Shown here one piece after another: positions 21,249 through 29,381 of a stretch of DNA of 51,301 nt (position 1 is its first letter; each line of letters starts with the position of its first letter). A program made the position numbers and the translations under genes. The notes under the pieces were generated by a model that was not told where the DNA came from, ran no database searches, and saw only the letters and a list, made by a program, of their open reading frames with translations. Location of the stretch: assembly GCA_937937585.1 (NCBI GenBank), contig CALDCB010000010.1, positions 1 through 51,301 of the forward strand, given 5' to 3'. Origin of the DNA: an uncultured Coriobacteriaceae bacterium (GTDB taxonomy: Bacteria; Actinomycetota; Coriobacteriia; Coriobacteriales; Eggerthellaceae).

Positions 21249-23276
21249 TTAAGCCGTTGCGAGTTTGGTATAGGCGCCCCAGTTGACAGTTTCGTCGTCG
21301 CCGTTTGGGCATAGACCAAAGCGGATTGCGATCCCAGGGGTTGAAAGGTTGTAGACGGTCTGAATGATTTTCCGCGTAGCGTTTGAGACAGCGCGCTTAG
21401 TAACGATTACGATGGTCTGGCCAAAACCTGACGGAAGATTTGAAGCACTGCCATCACATGTATAAACCCCTGAATCCAGGAGGTTATTTAGGTCTGCAGC
21501 GCCTTTCGGAACCGCGTCGCCTACCTGCCCAGAGGTCTGCAAGTAGTCCAGCAGGGATACCCCTTGAGTCTCGCCAGCGCAGACTTGCCCGCCGTTATTA
21601 CCGATCGCGTCAAATGCAGGAGATGACTTATAGGTGCAATTGGTAAAAGCAAGATACTTGCTACTTGGACGCGTTATGTCTATTCGACCGCCGTTAAGAG
21701 CGTATAGCGCTGTACGATAATTCTTGAAATTGAAATTCTTAGAACCATGAGCCAGGGATACTGCACCGCCGTATTCGGCGACGACGCCGCCCCAGCCGCT
21801 CGTCGCACCTACTGAGCCGCCATCGGTGTCACAATCGCAGAGAGTAACGGAGGCACCGTACTCCGCAAACCAGCCGCGGGGATTCCCTGTAGCGGAAGAA
21901 TTTTGTACGCTGACACGACACAGTCCACTAGCAAGCAAGCCTGCAACCGCATTGTTATTCGTTTCGGTTTTGTCAAGGTAAACTGAAGTGCATCCACTGA
22001 GGAAAAAGCCGCTGCTGCCCGAATTTTTGGATATAAAATCACTGAAATACAGGTTACCGCAGTAGTTTGCATGAACCCCGTTCAGCTTGTTTCCCGTAGC
22101 AGAGCTTCCGTAAACATTTCCAGAAGCCCCCTGGGTAAAGGAAAAGCCGTTCCACGCATTGTTATCGGCCGCAGCATTCTGTACCGAGACTACGCAATCA
22201 CCCAGCGCACTGAATCCAGCGTGGCCGCATTCCGTAGCTCTGATGTCAGTGCAAGCTACGCTACCACCCTGGTGTCGGAAACCGTCAAGGGCGGCTCCTC
22301 TGACCGCGACACCTGAAATTGTAAGTTGGCAGTCTTTAGAAAAAATACCGTATCCCTTTCCCCCGGAGCAATCGAGTATCACAGCGGCTGACGAACTCCC
22401 TATTAACGTCGTCTTTTGTGCTGACAAACTGAGGCCGCTCGGTGCGTCATAGATGCCGTCGGCAAGGTGAACTTCAACGCTTGCTTTAAACCCCGATAAA
22501 AAAGTGGTCAATCCTTCGAGAGAGAATGGAGTCCCTTCAGCCCCATCCCCATCGCCGTCGGGAGAGGCATACACCACAACCGGCATACCCGCAGACCAAC
22601 GAGCCAACGTGCGTCCGCCCACCACCCGATTGGAAATATCCTCCCCGGCGTTCCCCGGATTGCCGTAGCCCTTGACCCAGAAGTACCCATCGTAGGGATA
22701 AGCCTCGACCTCTTCAAGGGAGTTCACCAGGTGGGGGATGTCCCACGAGTAACGTTCGATCAAGCCCTTGATGGCTTCGCAGGCGGCAAGCGTTTCCTTG
22801 GACGTCCCGGCTGCAGCGATAGCGTCGTCCACCGCGGCGAGCAACTTATCGCGTAGCTGACGAGGGGTGATCGTGTCCGTCGGATCGGTGATGAGCGCGC
22901 GACTAGTTTGTTCGATCAACTGCTGCACCATCGCGACGATCCGATCGGCGTTCTTATTCAGCGTCCGGGGGTCAAAGCCGTCGTGCGTCGTGAGCTCCAT
23001 CGTCTGCTCATAAGCGACGTTGGAAAGGATGGCGATAACGACGCCTTTGCCCGGAGCAACGCTCATCACGACCTTGCCGCCGGGATTGCTGGCCTGATCA
23101 GCGTTAAGCGTGACGGAGAAGTCAGAAGCCGGAACTACTTTTTCGTCCTCATCTGGATTTTTCCGGAAGACCTTGATATCCGTCTCTGCATTAAAGACGA
23201 CAAAAGAGAACGGAAAGTCCGTCTGACTCCCGTTTCCGGTATATGTAACTCGTCGCGCGACGTCTTCGATTGCCAT
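21249..23276 (-). CDS. T7-like tail fibre with beta-helix body, 675 aa
   Basis: The N-terminal 130 residues match the T7 gp17 attachment domain (VTYTGNGSQTDFPFSFVVFN, FDPRTLNKNADRIVAMVQQL). Residues about 235-520 are right-handed beta-helix repeats rich in Gly, Asn, Ser and Cys. The C-terminal 100 residues are a small receptor-tip-like domain. It probably anchors to the tail tube and carries the downstream tailspike. The start is preceded by AGAGGCAGACGGCC, which overlaps the 3' arm of a 9-bp hairpin (23279-23320). Confidence 0.9.
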   Translation of the reverse strand: MAIEDVARRVTYTGNGSQTDFPFSFVVFNAETDIKVFRKNPDEDEKVVPASDFSVTLNADQASNPGGKVVMSVAPGKGVVIAILSNVAYEQTMELTTHDGFDPRTLNKNADRIVAMVQQLIEQTSRALITDPTDTITPRQLRDKLLAAVDDAIAAAGTSKETLAACEAIKGLIERYSWDIPHLVNSLEEVEAYPYDGYFWVKGYGNPGNAGEDISNRVVGGRTLARWSAGMPVVVYASPDGDGDGAEGTPFSLEGLTTFLSGFKASVEVHLADGIYDAPSGLSLSAQKTTLIGSSSAAVILDCSGGKGYGIFSKDCQLTISGVAVRGAALDGFRHQGGSVACTDIRATECGHAGFSALGDCVVSVQNAAADNNAWNGFSFTQGASGNVYGSSATGNKLNGVHANYCGNLYFSDFISKNSGSSGFFLSGCTSVYLDKTETNNNAVAGLLASGLCRVSVQNSSATGNPRGWFAEYGASVTLCDCDTDGGSVGATSGWGGVVAEYGGAVSLAHGSKNFNFKNYRTALYALNGGRIDITRPSSKYLAFTNCTYKSSPAFDAIGNNGGQVCAGETQGVSLLDYLQTSGQVGDAVPKGAADLNNLLDSGVYTCDGSASNLPSGFGQTIVIVTKRAVSNATRKIIQTVYNLSTPGIAIRFGLCPNGDDETVNWGAYTKLATA

Positions 23277-23278
23277 GG

Positions 23279-23320
23279 CCGTCTGCCTCTAATTGGATGA
23301 CCGAATGTTGGGGCAGACGG
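23279..23320 (-). promoter_or_regulatory. Hairpin overlapping the tail fibre ribosome binding site
   Basis: Arms CCGTCTGCC and GGCAGACGG are perfect 9-mers separated by 24 bases. On the minus strand the 3' arm begins inside the AGAGG ribosome binding site and ends two bases before the ATG. No T-tract follows, so this one looks like translational control rather than termination. Confidence 0.55.
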
Positions 23321-23333
23321 AAAACCTCATGTG

Positions 23334-26300
23334 TTACTTGGACGGAGCCCCAAGGATGAGTGACAGGGCGTTGACGTCGTCATCCTCATCCATCGCAGAG
23401 ATACCGCTGATGAAGCGGTTGACCGGAACAACGGGGAAGGCCCCGGTCGTAATACCCGCGACGGAGACCATCGCCTTGAGGAGACCATCGTCGAGTTCAC
23501 CTTGGCCGATCTGCGTTCCGAGACGATGGAAGTCATTGACGATGCGCATACCCGCAGGGCCCTGGTAGGGCATCACTTGTTCACCCGCCATCAGCTCAGC
23601 GAGGTCGGCGAATTCGCGGGCACCTACCCACAAGTTAAGCGTGAAGTTCGGGACGGACAGCACGGCCTTCCGTGCCGTTTTCTCAAGCCAATCGTCGTCA
23701 GAGCCGCCCACGGCCGCTTTCAATCCTTCTCGGACAAAGGCTTCAATCACGGGTTGCAGGCAGAGGAGAAGCGTCATATTCCAGATAAAACGCATCGTCG
23801 AGTCATTGCTCTTCGACACGGCGGCGACGTTATACGCGGCGTTGAAAAACGTGTAGAACGTCGTAAGGAGCTGGTAAAAGCCCTTCTTCCGTTCAATCTC
23901 CGAGAGATCAGACAGGCGTCCGGAACCCTGCGCTTCGATGGTAAGACGGTCGGCCAGAGCAACGGCGTCGTCCTGGGACAGCCCCTCGGAAAGCCCCTTG
24001 TTGTACGCCCCAAGCCACGTCGGAATATCTACGAGTGCCTGCATGGCAACGATGGGAAGGTAGGCCATGCGCATCACCTTATCGCGATAGCGCTCGTAGC
24101 CACCGGCTACGCGTTGCTGAATTTCCGCAATTTCGCGGAAGCGGGTGCGGGAGCGGGCGGCCATCATGGGCGACAGCTCTTCCACCATCCGCTTCATCTC
24201 GAATGGGTTCTCAATAAATTTCCCAACCCCTGCCAAAGTCCAGCGCCCGCCCAAAACGGCGACGGACTGTACGATACCGATCGGCTGAATGGCCGCCGTG
24301 ACGAGGTTGAAGCCGATACCTGCGAAGGAAACATTGCGGCGGAACCAAGCCGCGAGCCGGTCGCCCATGACGCGCTTACCCCTGCCGTCGTTTGCGATAT
24401 CGTCGATCCATTCGTGGATCGCTTTCTCAGCCTCCGTGCCCCAGTAGCGGCGGATCGTCGCAGCGAGTTCGCCGTTGGGCTGCATCATCTTACTGGCATT
24501 GTTTACAAACTCGCGCCAGCAAAGATCGTGGATGACAGTTGCCAGCCCGTCGAACCCGGCGGTGAGCGTCAGTTCAATGGCGTCACCGTTGGCCTTTTCT
24601 GAACGGCGTTGCACGCGGCTTTGATCTGTCTTTGATGCGCCGTATGCTGCGTTAAGGCCGAGTTTGGCCTGATCGGTATCCTCGCGTTGAGAGGCTCGTC
24701 CGGAGAGTTCCGGGTCGTACTTCACGGGGTAATAACCGCCTTTGAGCGGCTTCATCGTTACGGAACCGTCGGCATTCTGAATGGGGATCGTAATCGAAGA
24801 GGCTTCTTCTTTCTTCGGCGCGCGGTTGCCTTCGCGTTCTTCAAGAGCGACGACGTCATCCCACAGCGAGCCGATCACATCCCAAGCTTTCTGAATGTTG
24901 TCGAGGTCTTTGGCAGAAAGCACTTTGCCTGCGACTTGGAGAAGGGCTTCGAGTTTCCACTTCTGCTTGACGCCGTTCTTATCCGCCGCCGTCCAGTCGT
25001 ACTTGTCCGACCCTTCAATCAAACGCTCGCGATTGCTTTCCGTCCCGCAGTTGAGGATCGCTGCGACGATCTGACGCTTCGAGAGGGAGGCGTTGAGTTC
25101 AGGGTAGAAAACCTTTTTAGTGTTGTCCAACAAATGGCGCAACGGGTACATCGCCTTATCGAACGGAATCGCCAGGTCGTGGGTGAGCTTTTCCTTCTTC
25201 GTCGCGCAGGCGTCGGCGGGCTTCGAGAAAATCTCGTAGAGGATACCGTGGCCGCCTTCCATTGACGCGAAGAGCGACTGAGCCCGGCGGTGCATCATGT
25301 CGAAATTGCGGAGAGCGCCGAAGAAGTCCTTCTTTCGGTTCTTATCCTCAGCCCCCAGCTCCAACGGCTTCATGCCGCGTTCCCGGGCGTGCTTGATGAT
25401 GGCTTCCGCCGCCTGGCCCTGCGCCGTCTCAAGGTCGACCTGCTTACCCGCGAGATCGACTTTGCGGGCGTTTCGTCCCATCTTGGCGAAAGTGGTGAGG
25501 AATTCGAGGGTAGCCGTCGCTTCGTCAACCGTCAGGTCTTCGAGGTCTTGGCGTTTGCCATACAAATACCCGTGGAGGACGCGCTCGACCACCTCCGGCA
25601 TATCCGGTGTCACAAGACCGCGCTCAGCGGCCTTCGCTTGGAATTCCGCGTAGCCGGGCACTTTGTCGTTCCCCTTATACGGCGCGCCTCCGAGGCGGGC
25701 GACAAAGGACTCAAGTTGGATTTTGAAGTCGCGGTCGATCGTCTTCGAGCTTCGCTCCTTCTTGACGTGCTCCCACATACGTTTAATGGAGTCCTGCGCC
25801 TTCTGCGCCTGAATCGCCCAGCACGTTTGAAAGAGCTGCTGGCGCTTGAGTTCAGCGGCCTTAGCCGTGTCGCGCTTATTGCCGCGCAGCGCTTGGAGGG
25901 CCCGCCGCCCCAGTTCGGAGGCTCGGGCTCGGGCGTTCGTCGGGCTCAGGGCTTTCCAAAGATCAGCCCCCATCATGACGGTGACGATCTTTTCGAACAT
26001 CGCCGAAGAGACGCGCTTCGCCCCGGTGCTCTTTTCAAGGTAGGAGATTTCAGCCGCGAGCATTCGGGCGGCGGATGGGTTGAAGATCGCCTGATCGGCG
26101 GCTTGTTGGATCGATTTCGCGTCGTGAAGTTCCGCGTGCTCCTCGATCATCCGGTTGTCGACACGGGCTTCAATCACGCTCTCAATGGGTTCGCAGTCGA
26201 GGAGGGTATTCGCCATCTCGGCCAGAGACGTGAACCCTTCGTTCTGCGCGAAGGCTTCGCCGGGAACGTAGTTCACGGACTTCGTCTTGATCGAAAGTCC

Positions 26301-29300
26301 GCGGGCGCGGAGTTCCGCAAGCTGTTCGTCCGTGAAGCCCAGCGCCTTCAGTTCCGGCTCGTAAAGCTTCGGCGTGAAGCGGGTTCCGTTCTTACGGATC
26401 ATCCCGTTCTTAAGCAGATCGTAGGTGCGGTAGGGCTTTTCCTTGACGACCTTCGCCGCCTCTTCAAGCGTGTACTTGTCGCGCAGTTTCTTCGCTTCCT
26501 TCGTGAGCTTCGAGACCGTGGCCTTGTGCAAACGGCGGATGTAGCCCATAGATTGGAAGCCCTTGGCACGCAGGATTTCCTCGGCCTCCGCCTGCGTCTG
26601 CGCGAAGTATTCGCCGACGTACCGCAGAAGCATCTCTTCCTTCGAGGGGCCGTTCCCGTCGAGCGGGTCGCGATAGGACTCCTCCAGCATATCCGCCAAC
26701 GAATAGAGGCCACGCAGCGTACGAGCGGTCTGCTCTTCTTCGGCGGCGACGAAAAGGCCGTCAAAGAGGGCGCGGACTTCGTCACTCATCTGAGCATCCG
26801 GGATTGCCGTAATCGCACCGTAGATGCGTTTAAGCCAAGCCGTGAACTTTCGGAAGACGTCTCGAAGGGCCATCGTCGGGGCGTTCCCTTCCGCGAGGTA
26901 GGCCTCATAAGTGCGGGCGAACTTCTCGTGAAGCGGGCGTTGCTGTTCAGCGGAGAGTTTGTTGAAGGCGTCGAGGTCTTTCACCCCCAGCCATTGCACC
27001 GTCTTCTGCGCGAGGTCTACCAAGCGCTTTTGCCCTTCGGTGGGATCGGTGCGCTTAGCCAAAGCCGTCGCCAACTTCAGCCGCATATCGAGGAACATGT
27101 GCCCTGTCTCATGCAGGAACGTCGATTGATCGGCGTTCGTCCAACGAATCACCACACGGAGATCACGCAGGTAGGAGCCGTTGAGGCCTGACTTTTTAGA
27201 GGAAGATTGATTAAGATCAATCTTCCTTGATTTGGTCAGTACCTTCTTGCCCTTTTCGCTGTCGGCGACGAGGCGGCCTTGGTCGTCTACATGGACGTCG
27301 CTCGAATCCAAAACCCCGGCGAGGCCGTACGCCTGCCACACGGCTTCAGGCGTCATGCCTGCGTCTTTGGCGGTATTGGCGACGAGGGTCTGAATGAGAG
27401 TGACGGCGGCCTTCTGCTCGCTCTTACTCATGCCCTTTTGAGCCTTCAGATCGTTGGCGATGAGTTCTCCTACGATGCGGGAGGATTCCTTGAATTCCGG
27501 CGTCTCTGAGGCGAGTGCCTTCGAGATTTGGGCGGGCTGACCGTCGAGGATATCCTGTGCGGCGGCTTCGGCTTCCGCGAGGGTAGCGTCGCCGTCGGGG
27601 TGGGCAAACGGCGCAACTTCCTGCATGAGGGCGCCATCTGCTTTCTGCAGAAGCAGGAAGTCCCCCGCGGAGATCGTGAGGTCTTCGCCTTTCGCGGAGG
27701 CTTGAGCGATCTTCGTGCGGATATCCGCCAGGCGTTTATCAATGCCGGATTCGGGGGCAAGCTGGGCGGCGACTTTAGTCGCGTCTTCAATGCGGGCGAT
27801 CGTCTCTTCTTGGTTCAACGCCTGCGCCCCGAGGTAGATCGTCGCAGGTGGTTCGCCCCGGGCGGCGCGCTCGGCGTCCACCTCGTTGTTCATATCCACG
27901 ACGGACTGCGGGTCGCGCTCCATCGTCGCCGACTGCTGAACAGTTTCGTTTTGACGCTGAAGGCGTTCTTGGAAATCCTTGGCTCGTTGGACTTCGAGGG
28001 ACTTCTCAGCCCACGCCGACCGCGTCGCGCTCATGACTTCTACGGGGGCAGAGAAGGATTCGCCTGCGAATTCCGCGACGACGTCTGCCCAGTTCGTGAC
28101 CGAGCCTTCTGCGGCGATCTGCCCCAGGGCTTCGCCCGCGCCGCCCATTGTGCCCTGCAAGGCTGTCTGCATCGTTTGGTTCAAGAGCTTGTTCTTGAAG
28201 GGCTCGGCCATGAACTTCGCGTAACTGCGGGAGGCGTCCGGTGCGAAAGACGTCAGCCACTTTGATTCTTTGGGGAGCGTCCACTTGGCAACGCCGAAGG
28301 AGAGAGCATCGAGCATGCCGACGGGGGCGGCGTGCTTTTCGGCCTTTGCGAGTGTGTCTTGGTAGCGGCTGTCTTGTAATACAAAATTCGCGATCTGCTT
28401 TGAGTCGTGAAGGTCTACCCCCAGGTCGGCCATATAGCCCAAGAAAGACGCTGAACGATCCTGTGCCGCAGAGTAAGCGCCCATCGCAAGCGGAGCCGCA
28501 AGCCCCGGGAGAAGGGGAGCGGCGGCCAGCATCGGGGCGGACTGTACCAAGGATTCGGGGCCGATGTCCGCCAATGTCATCAACGGGCTTGAGAGGAAAG
28601 CGCCAAGTCCTTCCCCGAGGGTCTTCGCGTCGTTCAGCCGATCCATCGCGGCGGAGGCGGGGAACATGGCGGCCATATCAGTCGCCCAGCGGATAGCCTC
28701 GGCGGACTTCTGAATGCGGCGTTCATATTCTGCCATGACCTGCGCGCCGTTCTTCCCCCAGAAGTCGCGGGCGATGCGGCCTTCCGGATCGACCTCAGAC
28801 TTCCACTCGTCCGGTGTCTGTCCGGCGTCAACCTGCTTCTGCCAGTCCTTGAACTTATCGAGTTGCGCCCGATCCCCGACAGCGCTTTGTACCGCGCCGA
28901 ATCCGGGGAGCGTATTCGCGAGTGCGTAGCCCCCGCGGGCGGCGGAGTTCGAGAACGCGCCCCAGAGGCCGTCGGGCTTCTCATTGGCGTAGCCCCACAT
29001 TTTCCAATGGAGCGCGGCCAGACTGCTTACGTTGCCGATATCGTCCTTCACGAGGTTGGCGAATGTAGTGTCCGCCGTCATGCGTCGGGCGAACGCAGGC
29101 TGAGAGAAGACGCGATCCATCCGCTGATACTTCTCCGCCTCGTCCTCCGCTTCCTGCTGGGGCGTCACGGTATCCGCGAAAGCAACGGGGAGTTTGTACT
29201 TACGAGCCTTCTTAATCACCTTCGCGGCGTCGTCGGGCGACACCGGCGAAGTGAGAGCATCAGAGAAGCCCCGCTGGGCGTTCCGTTCTTGAATCTCTCG

Positions 29301-29381
29301 TTCCACTTGCAGGTAGTCGTTCTGCATAGCCGTCGTTTCGGGCGACGGCGTACCCTGATTGAGATCGTCTTCCATAATCAT
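23334..29381 (-). CDS. Very large internal virion / polyvalent-type protein with HExxH motif, 2015 aa
   Basis: Position (after the transglycosylase-bearing protein and before the fibres) matches T7 gp16-type ejected core proteins, which form a channel through the envelope. An HETGH motif at residues 757-761 inside STFLHETGHMFLDM matches a zinc metallopeptidase. Hydrophobic stretches near residues 265-310 (LMTLADIGPESL, APLLPGLAAPLAMGAYS) could insert in membrane. Much of the rest is helical and charged. Giant phage proteins with zincin domains have been described as polyvalent proteins, injected with DNA. The start uses a TAATG overlap with the preceding gene. Confidence 0.88.
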   Translation of the reverse strand: MIMEDDLNQGTPSPETTAMQNDYLQVEREIQERNAQRGFSDALTSPVSPDDAAKVIKKARKYKLPVAFADTVTPQQEAEDEAEKYQRMDRVFSQPAFARRMTADTTFANLVKDDIGNVSSLAALHWKMWGYANEKPDGLWGAFSNSAARGGYALANTLPGFGAVQSAVGDRAQLDKFKDWQKQVDAGQTPDEWKSEVDPEGRIARDFWGKNGAQVMAEYERRIQKSAEAIRWATDMAAMFPASAAMDRLNDAKTLGEGLGAFLSSPLMTLADIGPESLVQSAPMLAAAPLLPGLAAPLAMGAYSAAQDRSASFLGYMADLGVDLHDSKQIANFVLQDSRYQDTLAKAEKHAAPVGMLDALSFGVAKWTLPKESKWLTSFAPDASRSYAKFMAEPFKNKLLNQTMQTALQGTMGGAGEALGQIAAEGSVTNWADVVAEFAGESFSAPVEVMSATRSAWAEKSLEVQRAKDFQERLQRQNETVQQSATMERDPQSVVDMNNEVDAERAARGEPPATIYLGAQALNQEETIARIEDATKVAAQLAPESGIDKRLADIRTKIAQASAKGEDLTISAGDFLLLQKADGALMQEVAPFAHPDGDATLAEAEAAAQDILDGQPAQISKALASETPEFKESSRIVGELIANDLKAQKGMSKSEQKAAVTLIQTLVANTAKDAGMTPEAVWQAYGLAGVLDSSDVHVDDQGRLVADSEKGKKVLTKSRKIDLNQSSSKKSGLNGSYLRDLRVVIRWTNADQSTFLHETGHMFLDMRLKLATALAKRTDPTEGQKRLVDLAQKTVQWLGVKDLDAFNKLSAEQQRPLHEKFARTYEAYLAEGNAPTMALRDVFRKFTAWLKRIYGAITAIPDAQMSDEVRALFDGLFVAAEEEQTARTLRGLYSLADMLEESYRDPLDGNGPSKEEMLLRYVGEYFAQTQAEAEEILRAKGFQSMGYIRRLHKATVSKLTKEAKKLRDKYTLEEAAKVVKEKPYRTYDLLKNGMIRKNGTRFTPKLYEPELKALGFTDEQLAELRARGLSIKTKSVNYVPGEAFAQNEGFTSLAEMANTLLDCEPIESVIEARVDNRMIEEHAELHDAKSIQQAADQAIFNPSAARMLAAEISYLEKSTGAKRVSSAMFEKIVTVMMGADLWKALSPTNARARASELGRRALQALRGNKRDTAKAAELKRQQLFQTCWAIQAQKAQDSIKRMWEHVKKERSSKTIDRDFKIQLESFVARLGGAPYKGNDKVPGYAEFQAKAAERGLVTPDMPEVVERVLHGYLYGKRQDLEDLTVDEATATLEFLTTFAKMGRNARKVDLAGKQVDLETAQGQAAEAIIKHARERGMKPLELGAEDKNRKKDFFGALRNFDMMHRRAQSLFASMEGGHGILYEIFSKPADACATKKEKLTHDLAIPFDKAMYPLRHLLDNTKKVFYPELNASLSKRQIVAAILNCGTESNRERLIEGSDKYDWTAADKNGVKQKWKLEALLQVAGKVLSAKDLDNIQKAWDVIGSLWDDVVALEEREGNRAPKKEEASSITIPIQNADGSVTMKPLKGGYYPVKYDPELSGRASQREDTDQAKLGLNAAYGASKTDQSRVQRRSEKANGDAIELTLTAGFDGLATVIHDLCWREFVNNASKMMQPNGELAATIRRYWGTEAEKAIHEWIDDIANDGRGKRVMGDRLAAWFRRNVSFAGIGFNLVTAAIQPIGIVQSVAVLGGRWTLAGVGKFIENPFEMKRMVEELSPMMAARSRTRFREIAEIQQRVAGGYERYRDKVMRMAYLPIVAMQALVDIPTWLGAYNKGLSEGLSQDDAVALADRLTIEAQGSGRLSDLSEIERKKGFYQLLTTFYTFFNAAYNVAAVSKSNDSTMRFIWNMTLLLCLQPVIEAFVREGLKAAVGGSDDDWLEKTARKAVLSVPNFTLNLWVGAREFADLAELMAGEQVMPYQGPAGMRIVNDFHRLGTQIGQGELDDGLLKAMVSVAGITTGAFPVVPVNRFISGISAMDEDDDVNALSLILGAPSK

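Noticed and set aside
25290..27191. A 633-codon plus-strand open frame opposite the 2015-aa gene
   Set aside because: It mirrors the codon pattern of the GC-rich minus-strand gene, has no ribosome binding site and no domain; typical shadow frame.
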